This document shows, piece after piece, positions 43,801 through 55,460 of a DNA stretch of 64,000 nt (its first letter is position 1; each line of letters opens with the position of its first letter). The stretch is from Promerops cafer (lineage: Eukaryota; Chordata; Aves; Passeriformes; Nectariniidae): the NCBI GenBank assembly GCA_013398275.1, contig VZSE01002186.1, forward strand, positions 378,429 to 442,428, in the 5' to 3' direction. The notes beneath the pieces are model-generated. The model had not been told where the DNA came from. It worked only from the letters and a program-made list of their open reading frames with translations, and made no database searches. Made by a program: the position numbers and the translations under genes.

Positions 43801-46800
43801 CAAAAGTGATTGAATAGCTGCAGCTGTCTGTATGTGAATTAGTGCACGCCGGACAAACTTCAGGGAGTTAACTCCAGTACCTCCAGCCTACCCAAGCCAC
43901 TGTAGAGTCAGGTCAATAGCCCCATTCCACCTTTTGGTTCCTCAGCTTAAGAGAGAGAACATAATTAATAAGAAAACTGTCAATAATCATGCCATTTTTG
44001 CAGCCTTCTTGAGGGAAAACTGCAAGAACAGCAACAGATTCTAGAACTCTTGAAAAATATGGGACTTAGAGAGTGGGAGAGTTGTTTGTCTTCCTTCATT
44101 ATGTCTTGCTGCAGTCTGAATGTTGAGGAGTATTTGAAGAATCAGTAGTTGGAGCCAGCTCGAATCCCTGCTGCATTGCCATCTCCCCCTTACAGCTCTC
44201 TACCCACCTCCTAGTTGTTAGGAAGAGCAAAGCAGTATGTAATTGCATTCATTGCAAAATCAGAATAGGGCTTTAAAGCTTCCTAAGTAGAGAGGAGAAA
44301 TTACTTGACACATGCAAAAAGCTTTGAGTCCTGAAAGCAAGTACATCCTAGTAGGCTGCTTAAAAATGAAAATACAGGACCTTGCTTTCAAAAGATCTTT
44401 CCTGGGGCTCAACCAAACTGGAAATACCCTGCTAAATAGTCTAAATTTTGCCTTTTTTGAGCCACAGTCCTGTTGTGTTCTGTGGAGATAAAAATTTTCA
44501 TTGATGTGTATACCTTGCTGCCACTGCTTTAATTCAGTAGTGTTTGCAGTAGTCTTTGGAGAGCTATTGTGTAAATACAACTTCTGATCCAAATGCACTG
44601 GTTGTTCTGGGGTAAACTGTATGTAGGTATGTATGTGTATATACATATATATATGGATAATATTGATGCTAATTTAAGTACTCTGGTTCATATATTAGAA
44701 ATATGTATAAAAATTTGTTAGTTGGCTGAACTCAGAGGGTTGGGCTTTCCAGATCTTCATGTCCCTGAGGTTTCAAGAACCCAAACCCACAACTTTCCTG
44801 AATGAAGAGCAGATGGAATCTGTGCCTCTTGAGGGGGATGTTTAGAGACTCCCAGAATGGCAAGCCTCAAAACCTGAAGTTTATAACTTCTGATGCCAGG
44901 AGGAAGGCTCCTGCTCCCCCTCAAGATCTGCAATTAGAGAACAGATTCAATGCTTTTGTAGGTGATGGGGGTCTGGGTGCTCAGTCCAGTGAAGCACCCA
45001 TGCTGGTAAATCTGGCCATGCAGAAGCACCAGGAGACAGTGGGAAGTGGTAACAGTAGGGAAATTCCCTGCTGCGAGTGTTGGAGACTCCCATCTGCTGA
45101 CCTGACCTGACCTGAGCTGACCTGTCATCTAGAGAGGCTTTTTGCCTGCCAGGATCTGGAACACTGTGGTAAGAATGCCAAAGCTTGTCTGGCTTCAGAC
45201 TACTGCTGCTCTCCCATGTAGGTTTCATTGATAATGCCTGGAGGGATGTGAAATTATCAGCTGTGACTGTATGGTTCTGGGGTGATGACCAAGAGTGTGG
45301 GAGTCTGGGTGGGTTCTCCTTGATCCTTTGGGGGAGAGCAAAGTGCATTAGGATGGGTGGACAGATCCTGTGGGTAAGCTGGTCGCATAGTTGGTGTCAG
45401 CAACAGAATTCTAGTTTTTATGAACATGAGGGTCTTTTTGACGATTGCTTGGAAAAGGTGGGATTCACCTGATTAGGGCAAAAGCATCTCTGCTCACTAT
45501 CTTATGAGCAATTGGTGGACCAGGTTGGAAACAAAATGTGATACAAACAATGAGGACCTTGTAATAAAAAAAATCAGGACTGGTGAGGGCCTTTCCCAAG
45601 CAGACTCATATAAACAAGGAAGTGCTTTTTAGAATTACAGGGAAAACTCTGCTACTCTTTCTGGGAAGTCAACACAGCTGGTTGCTTCTCTGAAATGTCC
45701 GTGTTCTCATGCAGACAGCATGGAATGCACAGAGGAGGAATTACGTGTCTGCATGCAGCTTCAGAGTTATGATTCCATTGGGATTGTGAAGATATGATAG
45801 GATAGCTCATATTCAATCACCCTGATACCTACTGGAGGGATAGTGTAGCTTGTTTATGTGATGGGTTGGGTGTGAACAGTTCAGGAGGTTTCTGGAGTGT
45901 GTTGTCTACTGGATCTCCTACCTGCAAACAATGAGCTATTTGGGGATCAGAAGGATGAGGGTAGCCTTGGTGGCTCTGACTGGGAGATCATAAAGTTCAG
46001 GATCCAGAGAGGAGAGGGAGATAGGCAGAAAGCAGGGTTGCAACCCCAGACTTGAAGAGAAAAGACTTTGGCCTATTCAGGACTCTGAAACCAGTAGGAA
46101 AGTGCAGGGCAAGGTAAACCCTCAGTGGAAGAGAATCAGGTTAGGGAATATTTAAACAAACTGGTAAATTGCAAAGCCATGGCTCTGGTGTGGTACGTCC
46201 TGAGGGAGCTAACTGATATTGGGAGGTCCCTCTTAATGGTCTTCAAAAAGTCACTGTGATTAGGAGAGCTTCATTAAAACCAGAAGAAGGTACCTCCCAT
46301 CTTCAGGAAGAACAAGAAACCTCTTTTTTATTTTTCTCTGAAAACAACAGGCTGGTCACCCCCATGTGAACCATTGAAAGATGATGGAACAAATAATCCT
46401 GGAGGCCATTTCCATATGAAGGACAAGAAGACAGTTGGGAGTAGTCAGTGTGGATTTATGAAAGGGAAGTCATGTCTGAACAATCTGTTAGTCTTCTACC
46501 GTGAGATCACTGACTTGGTGGAGTGAAAGGTGTTTATGTTGACTTCAGCAAAGCTTTTGTCACTGTCTCCCATAACTTGACAAAGTGATGAGGTGCAGTA
46601 CAGGTGAGTGGAAAAAACTGGCTGAAATGCTGGACTCAAAGGGCAGCTGCAGGCTGGTCACTGGCAGTGGTGCCACCGGGGTGGGTAATGGGGCTGATGC
46701 TGCTCAGTGTCTGCACTAATGACCAGGAGGACAGGGCAGAGAGGAGTCTGAGCAAGTTGGCAGGTGCTGCAAAACTGGCAAGTGTTTGACTCCCCAGAGG

Positions 46801-49654
46801 GTTGTGCTGCCACGTGTAGAGGCCTCAAGAGGCTGGAGAAATGGGCTGACAGGATGCTCATGGGCAGAGGGGAATGCCAAGTCCTGCAGCTGGAGAGGAA
46901 TAACCCCAGGCACGAGTACAGGCTGTGCCTGAGTGTCTGGAAAGCAGCTTTGTGGAGAAGGGCCCAGGGATCCTGGTGGACGTGAAGCAGAGCATGGGGC
47001 AGCAGCGTGTGCTTGTGGCAGGGCCAGCTCCTGGCTCCCTGGGCTGTTTGAGGCAGAGTGCTGTGAGCAGGAGCAGCAGTGTGATCCTTCTCCCCATCTC
47101 CTTTCTGGTGAGGCACCTGTGGAGTTCTGTGTCCAGTTCTGGGTTCTCAGGTACAAGAGAGAGATGGAGAGAGTGGAGTGAGTGCTGTGCAGGGCCATGA
47201 AGGTGGTTGAGGCATTGGAGCCTGTGACATCTGGGGAGAGTCTGAAAGAGATGGGACTGTTCAGTCTGGAGAAGAGAAGGCTCAGGCTGATTTTATTGAT
47301 GTATCTGAAAGAATTTTTAATCTTAAGGGTGATCAAACACTGGAATTTCCATCCTTTTAGATACTCAAAACTTGTCTGTGTAAGGCCCTGAGCAATCTGT
47401 GCTTTAGCTGTTTCTGCACTGAATAAGGGGATTGGTCTACAGAGGTGCCTTCCAACCTCAAAAACTGTGATTTATGCAGTGGTCAATGGTTTGTGCTGCA
47501 CATGCAACCTGATAATAAATGGAGTACCACCGGGGGCTGTCCTGGAATTTGCTCGTCTAACATCTTTATTGAGTACTGCAGAATGCAGTGGAGTGCACTC
47601 TCCTCACATCTGTGATTTCTACCAAATTGGTGGAACAGTTAATATGTTAAAGAGTGAAGGGACCTGGACCTAGAGGAGCTTGGATTGTCTAGCTTGGAGG
47701 AGAGAAATTGGGAGGTCCTGATAGCAGCCTTACAAAGCTTACAAGTAGATTATCAAGAAGATGGAGTTACTGCACAGCAGTGCACGGTGGGGCAACCAGA
47801 CAAATGGGTGAAAATTGATACAAGAAAGGCTCCAATAGACTGTAGAGAGAAAGCCTTTTTCCTAGTCAAGCAGTGGAGCAGATTCTCCTGCGTGCCCTGC
47901 CTGCCTCTGTAGGAGGAGGTTGGAGGATTTCAAGACCCATGTGGGCAGAGCCCTGAGTAACCTGGTTTGACCTCAGAGCTGGTCCTGCTTTAAACAGAAA
48001 GCTGAATTAGAGATGTGAATTTCCTCTCAGCCTGAATGACTGATTTTTCAGTTAAGTTGCACTGATAAATTTTTCATGCTCTGTTTGCATGTCAGTTTAC
48101 AATGTGTGGTGTCACTCTTTCCCTTTTGCTGTTCATTATGTAGTTCAACAGGCCTCTTGTAAACTGGTTTTACAATGGTTTTTGTCTTCACAGAAGTAGT
48201 AATAGAGGAATATTATAAACCATAAACTTGTGGCTGATATGTATCCAAAAGTCAGAACACTGCTTTAGCTATGACTTGTATGGTCTGGAGGAGGGATGGA
48301 GATATTCAGCATTGTGACTGTGTGACATTTTGGGGGTGGAAAGAAGTAACTGCTTTCCTGTCAGCTTAATTCAGTTTAATATGCAGGGTTTGTTATTCAG
48401 GCAGAACCTTTTTGCTGCCTCTGGTATAATGGTTGGCTTTGCTTTGTGAGTTGGTATTGCCTGTTTGCAGGCTAGAGCTTGCAGGGTTTACATGGCACAG
48501 TCATTTGTGCAGAAAGCAGATGCCTGTTACTAGTTCTCACTTTGCTCTTTCAATGGTCGAAGTGCTAAATGTTTGGTGGAAAGTCTTGGGATGAGCTTTT
48601 CCACTGAAGAAAACAGGAATTAAGTTTACAGATACGGCAGTCTCAGACCTCTCCAGTCTGGCTAGTAAATGTTTGATGAACCACTGAATATAACTATGGC
48701 TTCCATATTGAGTACCTCAGGTGTATTATTTTTGATTCTCTGAAGGAATTTTTTTGTCTTTATGACTTTTTAAATTCTCTCCAGAGACTTTCTTGTATGT
48801 ATGGTTTCAAGGGATGGGGAGACCTCTTGGGATAACACAGACATACCATGTAATGGTAGCAAGATAACAGACATTCTGAGCAGTAGGGGTATTTAATCTT
48901 AATTCTTTGATGCATAATCACAAGTGAAAGTAAATCTTCTCTCTTTGATGAAACTGTGAGGGCAAGTTCATACAGTAAAGCTTTGCATTTCTATCTAAAC
49001 AACAGTGAAAGTCATCATGATGACAACAACCTAAATATTTTTAGGTTGATAGTGATGTATTTAGCAAGGTAGTTGCAGTGGCTTGGGATGCTTATGAATT
49101 TGACAACCTTTCCATATTTATTTCCATATAAAATAAAATGCTTTGAAAGCCCTGTGAACAAAAGGTAAAACTTTGTCCAAGCAATAAAAATAAACTTTGT
49201 AATGCTGCCTGAATAAATATTGCTGAAGCATCACAAATTAATTTCCTTTAAAAAATAAAGAAAAATGCATGTTGCCTTAACCATGATGGGCTTTCTTGTG
49301 TGTTTTTGGCCTCTCTTGTAGCAGTTACCCACAGAACATTACCATTGCATGTTGCCTCTTTGAAGTACTCTCTTGGTAAAGCTGAACATATTGCTTTCAC
49401 TGAGAATATATGATTGCACTGGTGTTTTCTTATGCCTTTGGAAGGCAGGAAAACTTAAATGTAGTCAATAATTGCATATGTTTGTTTCTCTTTTAGTGGA
49501 GGCGATAGTGGAGTTTGACTACAAAGCTCAACACGATGATGAGCTGACAATCACTGTAGGTGACATAATCACCAATATCAAGAAAGATGATGGAGGCTGG
49601 TGGGAAGGACAGCTCAAAGGCAGAAGAGGTTTGTTCCCTGACAACTTTGTAAGA
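25857..49654 (+). CDS. SH3KBP1: SH3KBP1 (CIN85) coding start and first SH3 domain (3' partial)
   Basis: SH3 domain-containing kinase-binding protein 1 (CIN85, Ruk) is a cytoplasmic adaptor. Through three SH3 domains, a proline-rich region and a coiled coil it links Cbl ubiquitin ligases, endophilin and CD2AP-type partners during receptor endocytosis and actin control. Only 25857-25860 (ATG|G) and 49497-49654 are coding here. Joined, they give 54 residues starting [10 protein letters not shown], nearly identical to the mammalian SH3A domain. The ALYDY-type motif appears as VEFDY, the acidic RT loop as QHDDEL, the WW pair as GGWWEG, and the 3-10 helix as [10 protein letters not shown]3B, SH3C, the proline-rich region and the coiled coil must lie beyond the window. 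The gene lies downstream of BCLAF3 on the same strand, as in human. Confidence 0.94.
32085..32170 (+). mobile_element. CR1 LINE 3'-end fragment
   Basis: A GATCTAGATCT..TTTAAAGGTCC string followed by CTCCCAATCCAAA and a degraded ATTC..ATGAT tail is the usual shape of a bird CR1 3' end. It contains the 18-bp perfect palindrome at 32116-32133. Confidence 0.65.
44620..44662. repeat. TA/TG microsatellite-like patch
   Basis: GTATG/TATA-rich simple sequence (gtatgtaggtatgtatg, then tatacatatatatatg) just upstream of the CR1 element. Confidence 0.7.
44710..47475 (+). mobile_element. Decayed, nearly complete CR1 LINE
   Basis: A non-LTR retrotransposon relic in coding order. In the ORF1 region, a GNSLLR..ETPIC trace of the GDS(L) esterase block lies near 45063-45096, followed by [15 protein letters not shown] near 45207-45246. 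The ORF2 endonuclease start ([24 protein letters not shown]) lies near 45716-45775. The reverse transcriptase has VDFSKAF (about 46538-46558) but reads FVTV where an active element has FDTV, and the FADD catalytic box region is deleted. The rest ([20 protein letters not shown], then the [15 protein letters not shown] end) runs to a CTTCCAACCTCAAAAACTGTGAT 3' end. Many frameshifts and stops make it inactive. Antisense open frames inside it are chance. Confidence 0.85.
47476..47995 (+). mobile_element. Second, more diverged CR1 3' fragment
   Basis: Immediately after the first CR1's 3' end, a GGAGTACCACCGGGGGC string resembles the conserved G-V-P-P/Q-G reverse-transcriptase motif. It is followed by AGAGGAGCTTGGATTG..GCTTGGAGGAGAG and a distal part with GGAGGTTGGAGGATTTCAAG and CAGAGCCCTGAGTAACCTGG, which are typical of a CR1 3' region. 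No reading frame is intact. It is probably a separate, older insertion. Confidence 0.6.
47996..49496. other. SH3KBP1 intron 1, acceptor-proximal part
   Basis: Unique AT-rich intron without repeats that I recognise. Two adjacent short perfect inverted repeats lie at 49011-49047. The pyrimidine tract and acceptor of exon 2 close the segment. Confidence 0.55.
49497..49654 (+). CDS. SH3KBP1: SH3KBP1 exon 2, SH3A domain
   Basis: The acceptor is gtttctcttttag and the donor a consensus gtgagt at 49655. The exon starts TG (completing GTG, Val-2), encodes [20 protein letters not shown] and then [20 protein letters not shown] and [12 protein letters not shown], and ends at phase 0. The whole SH3A fold sits in this one exon. 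The next human exon begins with the EIKK linker; I find no such exon before the window ends. Confidence 0.96.
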
Positions 49655-52600
49655 GTGAGTACAAAGTGGAACTGTTCTTGTGTTGTGTGTATAAGCTTTA
49701 TGTACTGTTCAGGCTAAATATCAGCCTTTATATCATAATATCTCTTATATCCAAAACCATAATATATTGCATATACACATGTATTGTGTATACACATATA
49801 TATAATATATTGCATATATATAATGCAATGTTCTATTGAGACAATGTTACAAAGAAAAGATTACTTTCTTTGCAAAGGCAAGCTGAAAATAAAAGAAGCT
49901 ACCCCTACATTTCTCTGCTGTTCAGTGAAAATATTTGACTTCGTGGTCTGAGAACAAAATGGTTATTTTAGAACAACTTATAGGCCATTGCATTTTGACT
50001 TCTCTGGAACAGATCCTGCTTTTCCAGAATGTTTTCTTAGGTTTTATAGAAGCTTTTTGGTCAATATTTATTCCTGGCTAAACTAGTTCAGACTAATTAG
50101 ATTTTTCCATACAGTTGCCTGTAAAAACTTTTTAAAAAAACATTAATTTGTATTCACTTAATATACCAAATAATTTGCAGTAAACCTTGTTTTAGGACAA
50201 CCATTCAGAGGTTTAGAAAGAAATTATTTTTTTTGCTGGGCATCTGTGTTTGAACACATATGTCTGCACATATGAAGCCAGCTATTAGTACTGCTGGGCC
50301 TCCTTGATTTGTCATTGCAGACCTAGGCTGTTAATTTCCATAAGTCTCCATAAACCTGGCTCTCCACTATGGAAAAGAGACCAAGAACTACAATAAATTA
50401 CATAAATAGATTTTATGTTAATCTTTTAGTACAGCTTCTGAAGAGCTTTGGTACTTTCCCTTTTATAAGGTTATAAGTGTCTTTTTTTTTTTTTAACTTC
50501 TTCTAACTGTGTAAGCCTGTTGTGTGTTTAGGCATATGGACATAATGAAGTTATTTCATTTTCATAGTGCTGCATATGTTGAGGTAACTGGGGGAAGTGG
50601 TCTGGTTGTGAGTTTAGCCAGCCCATAGCAGGGGGTGTGGGGGTGGACACGGGAGCCTCAGGTGTTTCTGTGGGGGTGAACATACACCCTGATCCTTGCT
50701 CCTTGGCAAGAAGAAAGAGCAGCTCTGTTTGTGTCAGGCAGCAAAAATTAGGAGCAAGCCAGGGCCTCAATGAGATGAAAGGGCACGGTGGAGGACAATG
50801 AACAATCGGGTTTTTGCTTATCTCTGAAAATACACACTTTGAGCTAGGGGAAAGAAACTGTTTTGGTATTCATTGTGTATTGGTAGTATTTTTCTGCTTG
50901 AACTCTGGTGAAGTGAACTGTGGGACAAATGCAGACTTCCTCTAGGCTTTTTCCTGGCTGATATTTTAAATCTGCTGCTGATTTTAGGAGGTGTTGGATT
51001 TAGTGTTCTAAACAAATGCAGCCTATGAATGTCTGTTATGGGAATGTAATAATCTAAAGATTTGCAAGTTGACACCATTACTACCTAATTTTAAGGCCTC
51101 TTCTTTCCAAAATTACTTCAAACTGTGGCATCCTGTCACATAATTGAAATATAAATAGCTTTTTCTCAATAGAAAGTTCTGAAACAATCGTAAATGGTTT
51201 AGATTTTGTCTTCTCATGAAATACCACTCCCTGCTCTTTCCTTCCTGCCTTTTTTTTTTTTTTGAATCATCATCCAGGGCTGTTTTCTAAACAACTAAAA
51301 ACCACATTGTGCTCAAGCTGAGAATAAGGAAGAAATTAAAGTCAAAGATGTTTTTTGTAGCCAAGTATTTTCTCTCTAAACTAGGTGAGATGGAGTAGAA
51401 GATACATACTTACTTAAAGTAGAGTTAGTTTATGAATCTCTTGAGTGAAAACCTTCATTTTTCTTGTTTTTCTTGTGTAAATCTCCTATATGGAGAGCTA
51501 TAGTCGAAACAGCAGTCCCATTAGAAAGCTTATTGACCATAATCACTCTGCCCAGTAAGATTATAAGTAATTGTGAACTTTCTCTTGATTATGGAAAATT
51601 TTTTAACAAGTGAATGTAGTGTTGGGCTCAGCAGCAGTCAGTTCATGCCCCAGTGGCATAGTGTGTGTCAACAAAGTAATTGAGAAGAGGCAAAAAGGGA
51701 TGCTACAGACAAGTAGTGGAATTGAATGCTACTCCAAATTCCTATTTCTTATCAAAATTGGTTCTAAGAGTGGTTGAGAAAGTTATTCAAAGGTTAAAAA
51801 CTAGAAATTAAATTCTTGAGGTACTTTGTGTTCTACCTTCAAGAGGTAGGAATAATTTCTTAGGGAGAAGAGCTTTTCCTCCCTGTGACTTTATTTTCTT
51901 TTGAATAAATTCATGATGATGTTCCAAATAAACTGTTGGGATTTGCAAAAATTGAATGTTTGGGCTGAAATGAAATAATGGAATTAACACTGTAAAGAGT
52001 ACTGAATGGTTTCTGTTAACATTTCTGCACAGATTCTGGAAGTTGAGTTTGGAAGAAAAGGAGTAAAAATCCAAAATGGAAAAATTAGGGAAATGCAATA
52101 TATTGGAATGTTTGTGAAAAGACAATCATTTGAAGTGTTACTTAAGAAATAAATCCCCTGTATTTTTCAAGGGAATGTGAAATAAGTTGTGAGTGTGCAT
52201 AAGACTTTTGGAGTTGCCTGTAGTAAAAATGTTTTTAAATTTCTTGGAATAGATGCAAATTAGGAGACCATTGAAGAAGAGAAGTCTGAAGACAGATGTG
52301 AGACAGAAAGAGGAAAGGGGAGGTAGCAATGATATACGTGGAGTACATACGCAGTTTTTTTTTTTCAAGGGACTTTTTCTACAAAATTGTAGCAGAGGTG
52401 CTTCCTGTTCTTGAATCTACAAAACAACTGCTTTGAATTGTTTGTATATTTATACATATAGCGACAAAAAAGACGGATGCATACCCTTCTTATATTCTGA
52501 AATTCAATATGCAAGGCGTAACAGAAAAGGTATTTGAAATTTGTTTTCTGTTTCTTTTTTCATTGCCTAGTAGTCTGCGGCTATGGCCACTCAGTAGATT

Positions 52601-53920
52601 TTGAGGAAGAAGTTTGTTTAAATATGAGAAAAATCTTTGGTCTCTTTTTAAGATCTAGCTTACCTCTGTCAACACTTGAAGATACCTACTTTTGTTAGAG
52701 ATAAATGTGCTGAATGTATCGTAAGAAATATATGAAAGTGTGTCTGGTTGTTGTCTTCTGTTTTCTTTCAATTCTTCAGGCAGAGAAATAAAAGTACGAA
52801 TGGAGATTTATGTACCGCTCCTCGTGTCTGTTTTAATTCTCAGTTATGCAGCTGACAAAGAGGAGGTATCAGGTGTGATTGCAGTGTTGTTAGTTTATAT
52901 GATATAAAGTTGGTTTTCGATGTCTTTCTGGCTTGAAAACTTCAACTTGAAATCCATGCGTTGCAGTGTAAAACTGTGTTTGTAAGTGTGATGGCATCTG
53001 AGACAGATTTTGCTGATAGCAGATGAAGATGTAGAAAGCAGGAAACTGGTGCAGAGCCATGCTTGCTGGCTTTAATTTTCAAAGTCAATTCTATATGGGA
53101 TTGAATAGTGTTATACTGGTAAACTGAATCTGCTGCATGTAACAACCTGAAAGCTTCTCTGTACTCCAGAGGACTTGCCAGTGTTACTAGCAGAATTGGA
53201 GAGGTAAATTTATCTTAAGCGAGAAGTGTAGTTGTTTTTTAAATTCTGGTGTATAGCTTGTGTTTTAGAATCAGTGAAACGGGGCAGGGATTTGTGTAAC
53301 TGTACTGCTGCCTCAGGTCAGAAAAGCAATCTGGATTTCTTGTTATGCAAGCAGAATACAATCTTTAAATAGTGCACGTTAGTTGTAGGATGTCAAAGAT
53401 GTTCATGCTGACATCCTATGCTGAATCATAGGTACATGGTGCAGGTCCTTATCTGTTGCTTGTCATTTAATTTTCTTCTCTGTATAGTTTGTTTGTTTTT
53501 ATCACAACCAGCCAGAGGTTGCAGGGGGACAGTGAGTGATTTCTTGCTGAGACCCTTGTGCTTGTTACACATCCCTACCTATCTCTGTTCATGCTTTCAT
53601 AAAAGTTTTCATAAAACATAAAAAGGTCCTGTGCACATGCAGGGGCCCTTTGCAGCTGAAGTTTGGCTCCTGGGCAGGAAAAGAGAATATTTCCCATGTC
53701 TGAGAACACTTTGGTTCTTGCAGTGTTTTCTGCTTCCCCAGCTGCTGCTTGGTACCTGCCAGGGCAGAGAGCTGACCAGCTCCTGCTGTCCTTCCCTGCT
53801 GCTTTGCCACAGCCTTTTGCAATCTCTGGCACCTCTGTGACTTCCTGCCTTTGCTCTGGGGTTTGTAGGTTCTCGAGACCTTCACTGCTCTCCTCAGCAG
53901 TCTGAGTACTGTCAATTAAG
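49655..53920. other. SH3KBP1 intron 2, proximal part
   Basis: AT-rich intron. A TA-rich simple-sequence patch occupies about 49730-49830, with ataatatattgcatata occurring twice. Short T runs occur near 50482 and 51252. No exon with the expected EIKK linker is found. Confidence 0.6.
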
Positions 53921-53924
53921 TGAT

Positions 53925-54050
53925 GTCTGGGTCAGCTTTGCTTCAGTAGCCACTTGTCGTATGTTCAATCCCCATACAGGCCATTCACTTTAAGACTTGG
54001 ACTCGATCCTTGTGGGTCCCTTCCAACACAGAATATTCTGTGATTCAGGG
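53925..54050 (+). mobile_element. CR1 LINE 3'-end fragment
   Basis: CAATCCCCATACAGGCCATTC, then GACTCGATCCTTGTGGGTCC, CTTCCAACACAGAATATTCTGTGATTC: the 3' end of a bird CR1 subfamily. The antisense fragment at 59108-59225 belongs to the same subfamily, with the same blocks in the same order. Confidence 0.8.
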
Positions 54051-54176
54051 AAAGTTGTGGCATTAGCAGAGGCACTGAGGTTATATGCAGACTAGGGAAA
54101 TTATTTCTGTTTGTACCTGAAAAGATAACTTGCTTTATGGGTCAGTGAATTGTTATGCTGGGGCAGGTTTGATTTG

Positions 54177-54242
54177 GTGTTTTTTTTGGTGTTTTTTTTT
54201 TTTGTTGTTGTTTGTTTGTTTGTTTGCTTTTTTTGTTTTTAC
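54177..54242 (+). repeat. T/G-rich low-complexity tract
   Basis: T runs broken by single G's (gttttttttggtg, tttgttgttgtttgtttg). On the minus strand it is a CAAA-type tract like those elsewhere in the window. Confidence 0.8.
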
Positions 54243-55361
54243 ACACTTGGCAGGAATTTGCAACTCAATTAATGAGCTTTTTCTTTTGTTGTTTTTGGAA
54301 ATCTTAGTAGAATTCTGTCTACATATTTGTTTTCAGGAATTGTTTTAGATCGTGCAATCCTATAACTGAATGAGAGTCAGGAGTATTAGATTCTTATTCC
54401 AAGTTTTGGGTATGGCCATTAAACTTGTTGTATTTATGGTGAAATGCAAGAGAATATAATCATGTGAAAATGCTGTCTCTGAGGTTTTGTTCCTGTCAAC
54501 AGCAATCAAGATTTTGTGAGGAGAAATGTAACATCACAGTCTGTTATTATTTATTATTGCTGTTGTTATTACTCCTACAATGGTGAAAGCAAAACTAGTA
54601 AAATAAAATCTTTCTCCCTTTTCCAGCCCATCTCCTCACAAAGACACAGACTGACTGAGATTGTCTTGTGCCAGTCGATAGTCTGTGACTTGGCTGTGCT
54701 CAGTCTAGTAAGGGGAGGCAGCACAGAGCAGTGACAGCGCTCTGGGCTGTCCTGCATGCCCAAGGTGTGATTACAAACGATGTCACACCTCAACCTGTTC
54801 ATCTGCATTCAGAGGAGGTGAGGGAGCTCCAGTGGGGCAGCTGCCCTGGGTGTTTGGCCTGGAAGTGATTTGAAACTCCCTGGCAGTGAGGGAGGCTCTT
54901 TCCCATTCCCTGTGACAGGAACTGGTGCCTCTCCCAGCCGGATGGAAGCGTGCCATGCTCATTGCAGTCAGCAGGATGGATCCCGTATGTTTATCATGGG
55001 AACAAGTGTGGATTTGGCTGTCCTGGGGTGACCAGTTTGTTGGATTTGTTTTGATGGCAGGCTTTCAGGGGAGCGGTTACTCAGGGGAGTGTGGGGGTGT
55101 GGAAAAGAGGAAAAATGGTGGTGGTTTGGGTCTGTCAGCTTTTGGATGTTTTGTGGGAATTAGCCTGTAAACATTTTATGAAGTATGTGAAAGTAAGAGT
55201 ATGTGCAGCAGTCACGTAGTGAGCACACAGTAATGTGAAGCTTCAGTGTTAAGGTGTTTACTCATTGTTAGTGACTAGTACCTTATATTGCAAAAAGTAA
55301 CCTTCTGAAAAGACAGTGGCTTACTTGTAATTATATAGCGATAGGACTGATAGAAAGTCTG

Positions 55362-55460
55362 CCATGGATCCAGCTCCTCCCATGGCAGGGGATTTGAGCT
55401 AAATGATCTTTAAGGTCCCTTCCATCCTCTAACCGTTCTATCATTTTATGAAATTCATGA
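55362..55460 (+). mobile_element. CR1 LINE 3'-end fragment (short)
   Basis: CCTCCCATGGCAGGGGATTTGAG, CTAAATGATCTTTAAGGTCCC, TTCCATCC..ACCGTTCTATCATTTTATG: the standard bird CR1 terminal segment with degraded terminal octamers. Confidence 0.8.

Larger units (their letters stand above)
26881..44709. other. SH3KBP1 intron 1, largely featureless part
   Basis: AT-rich intronic DNA. One short CR1 3'-end relic is seen near 32085-32170 and an A/C-rich low-complexity tract near 32280-32330. I find no coding exon, tRNA or clear RNA gene on either strand. Moderately GC-rich patches near 29400-29620 and 40560-40870 have no recognisable identity. Confidence 0.6.

Noticed and set aside
44140..44200. tRNA-like T-loop string (gctcgaatccctgct)
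   Set aside because: No matching acceptor, D or anticodon arms could be arranged around it.
46658..47336. Minus-strand open frames of 152 and 206 codons
   Set aside because: They are antisense to the CR1 reverse-transcriptase region and recur in the duplicated copy at 63438-63978, so they are repeat shadows and not genes.
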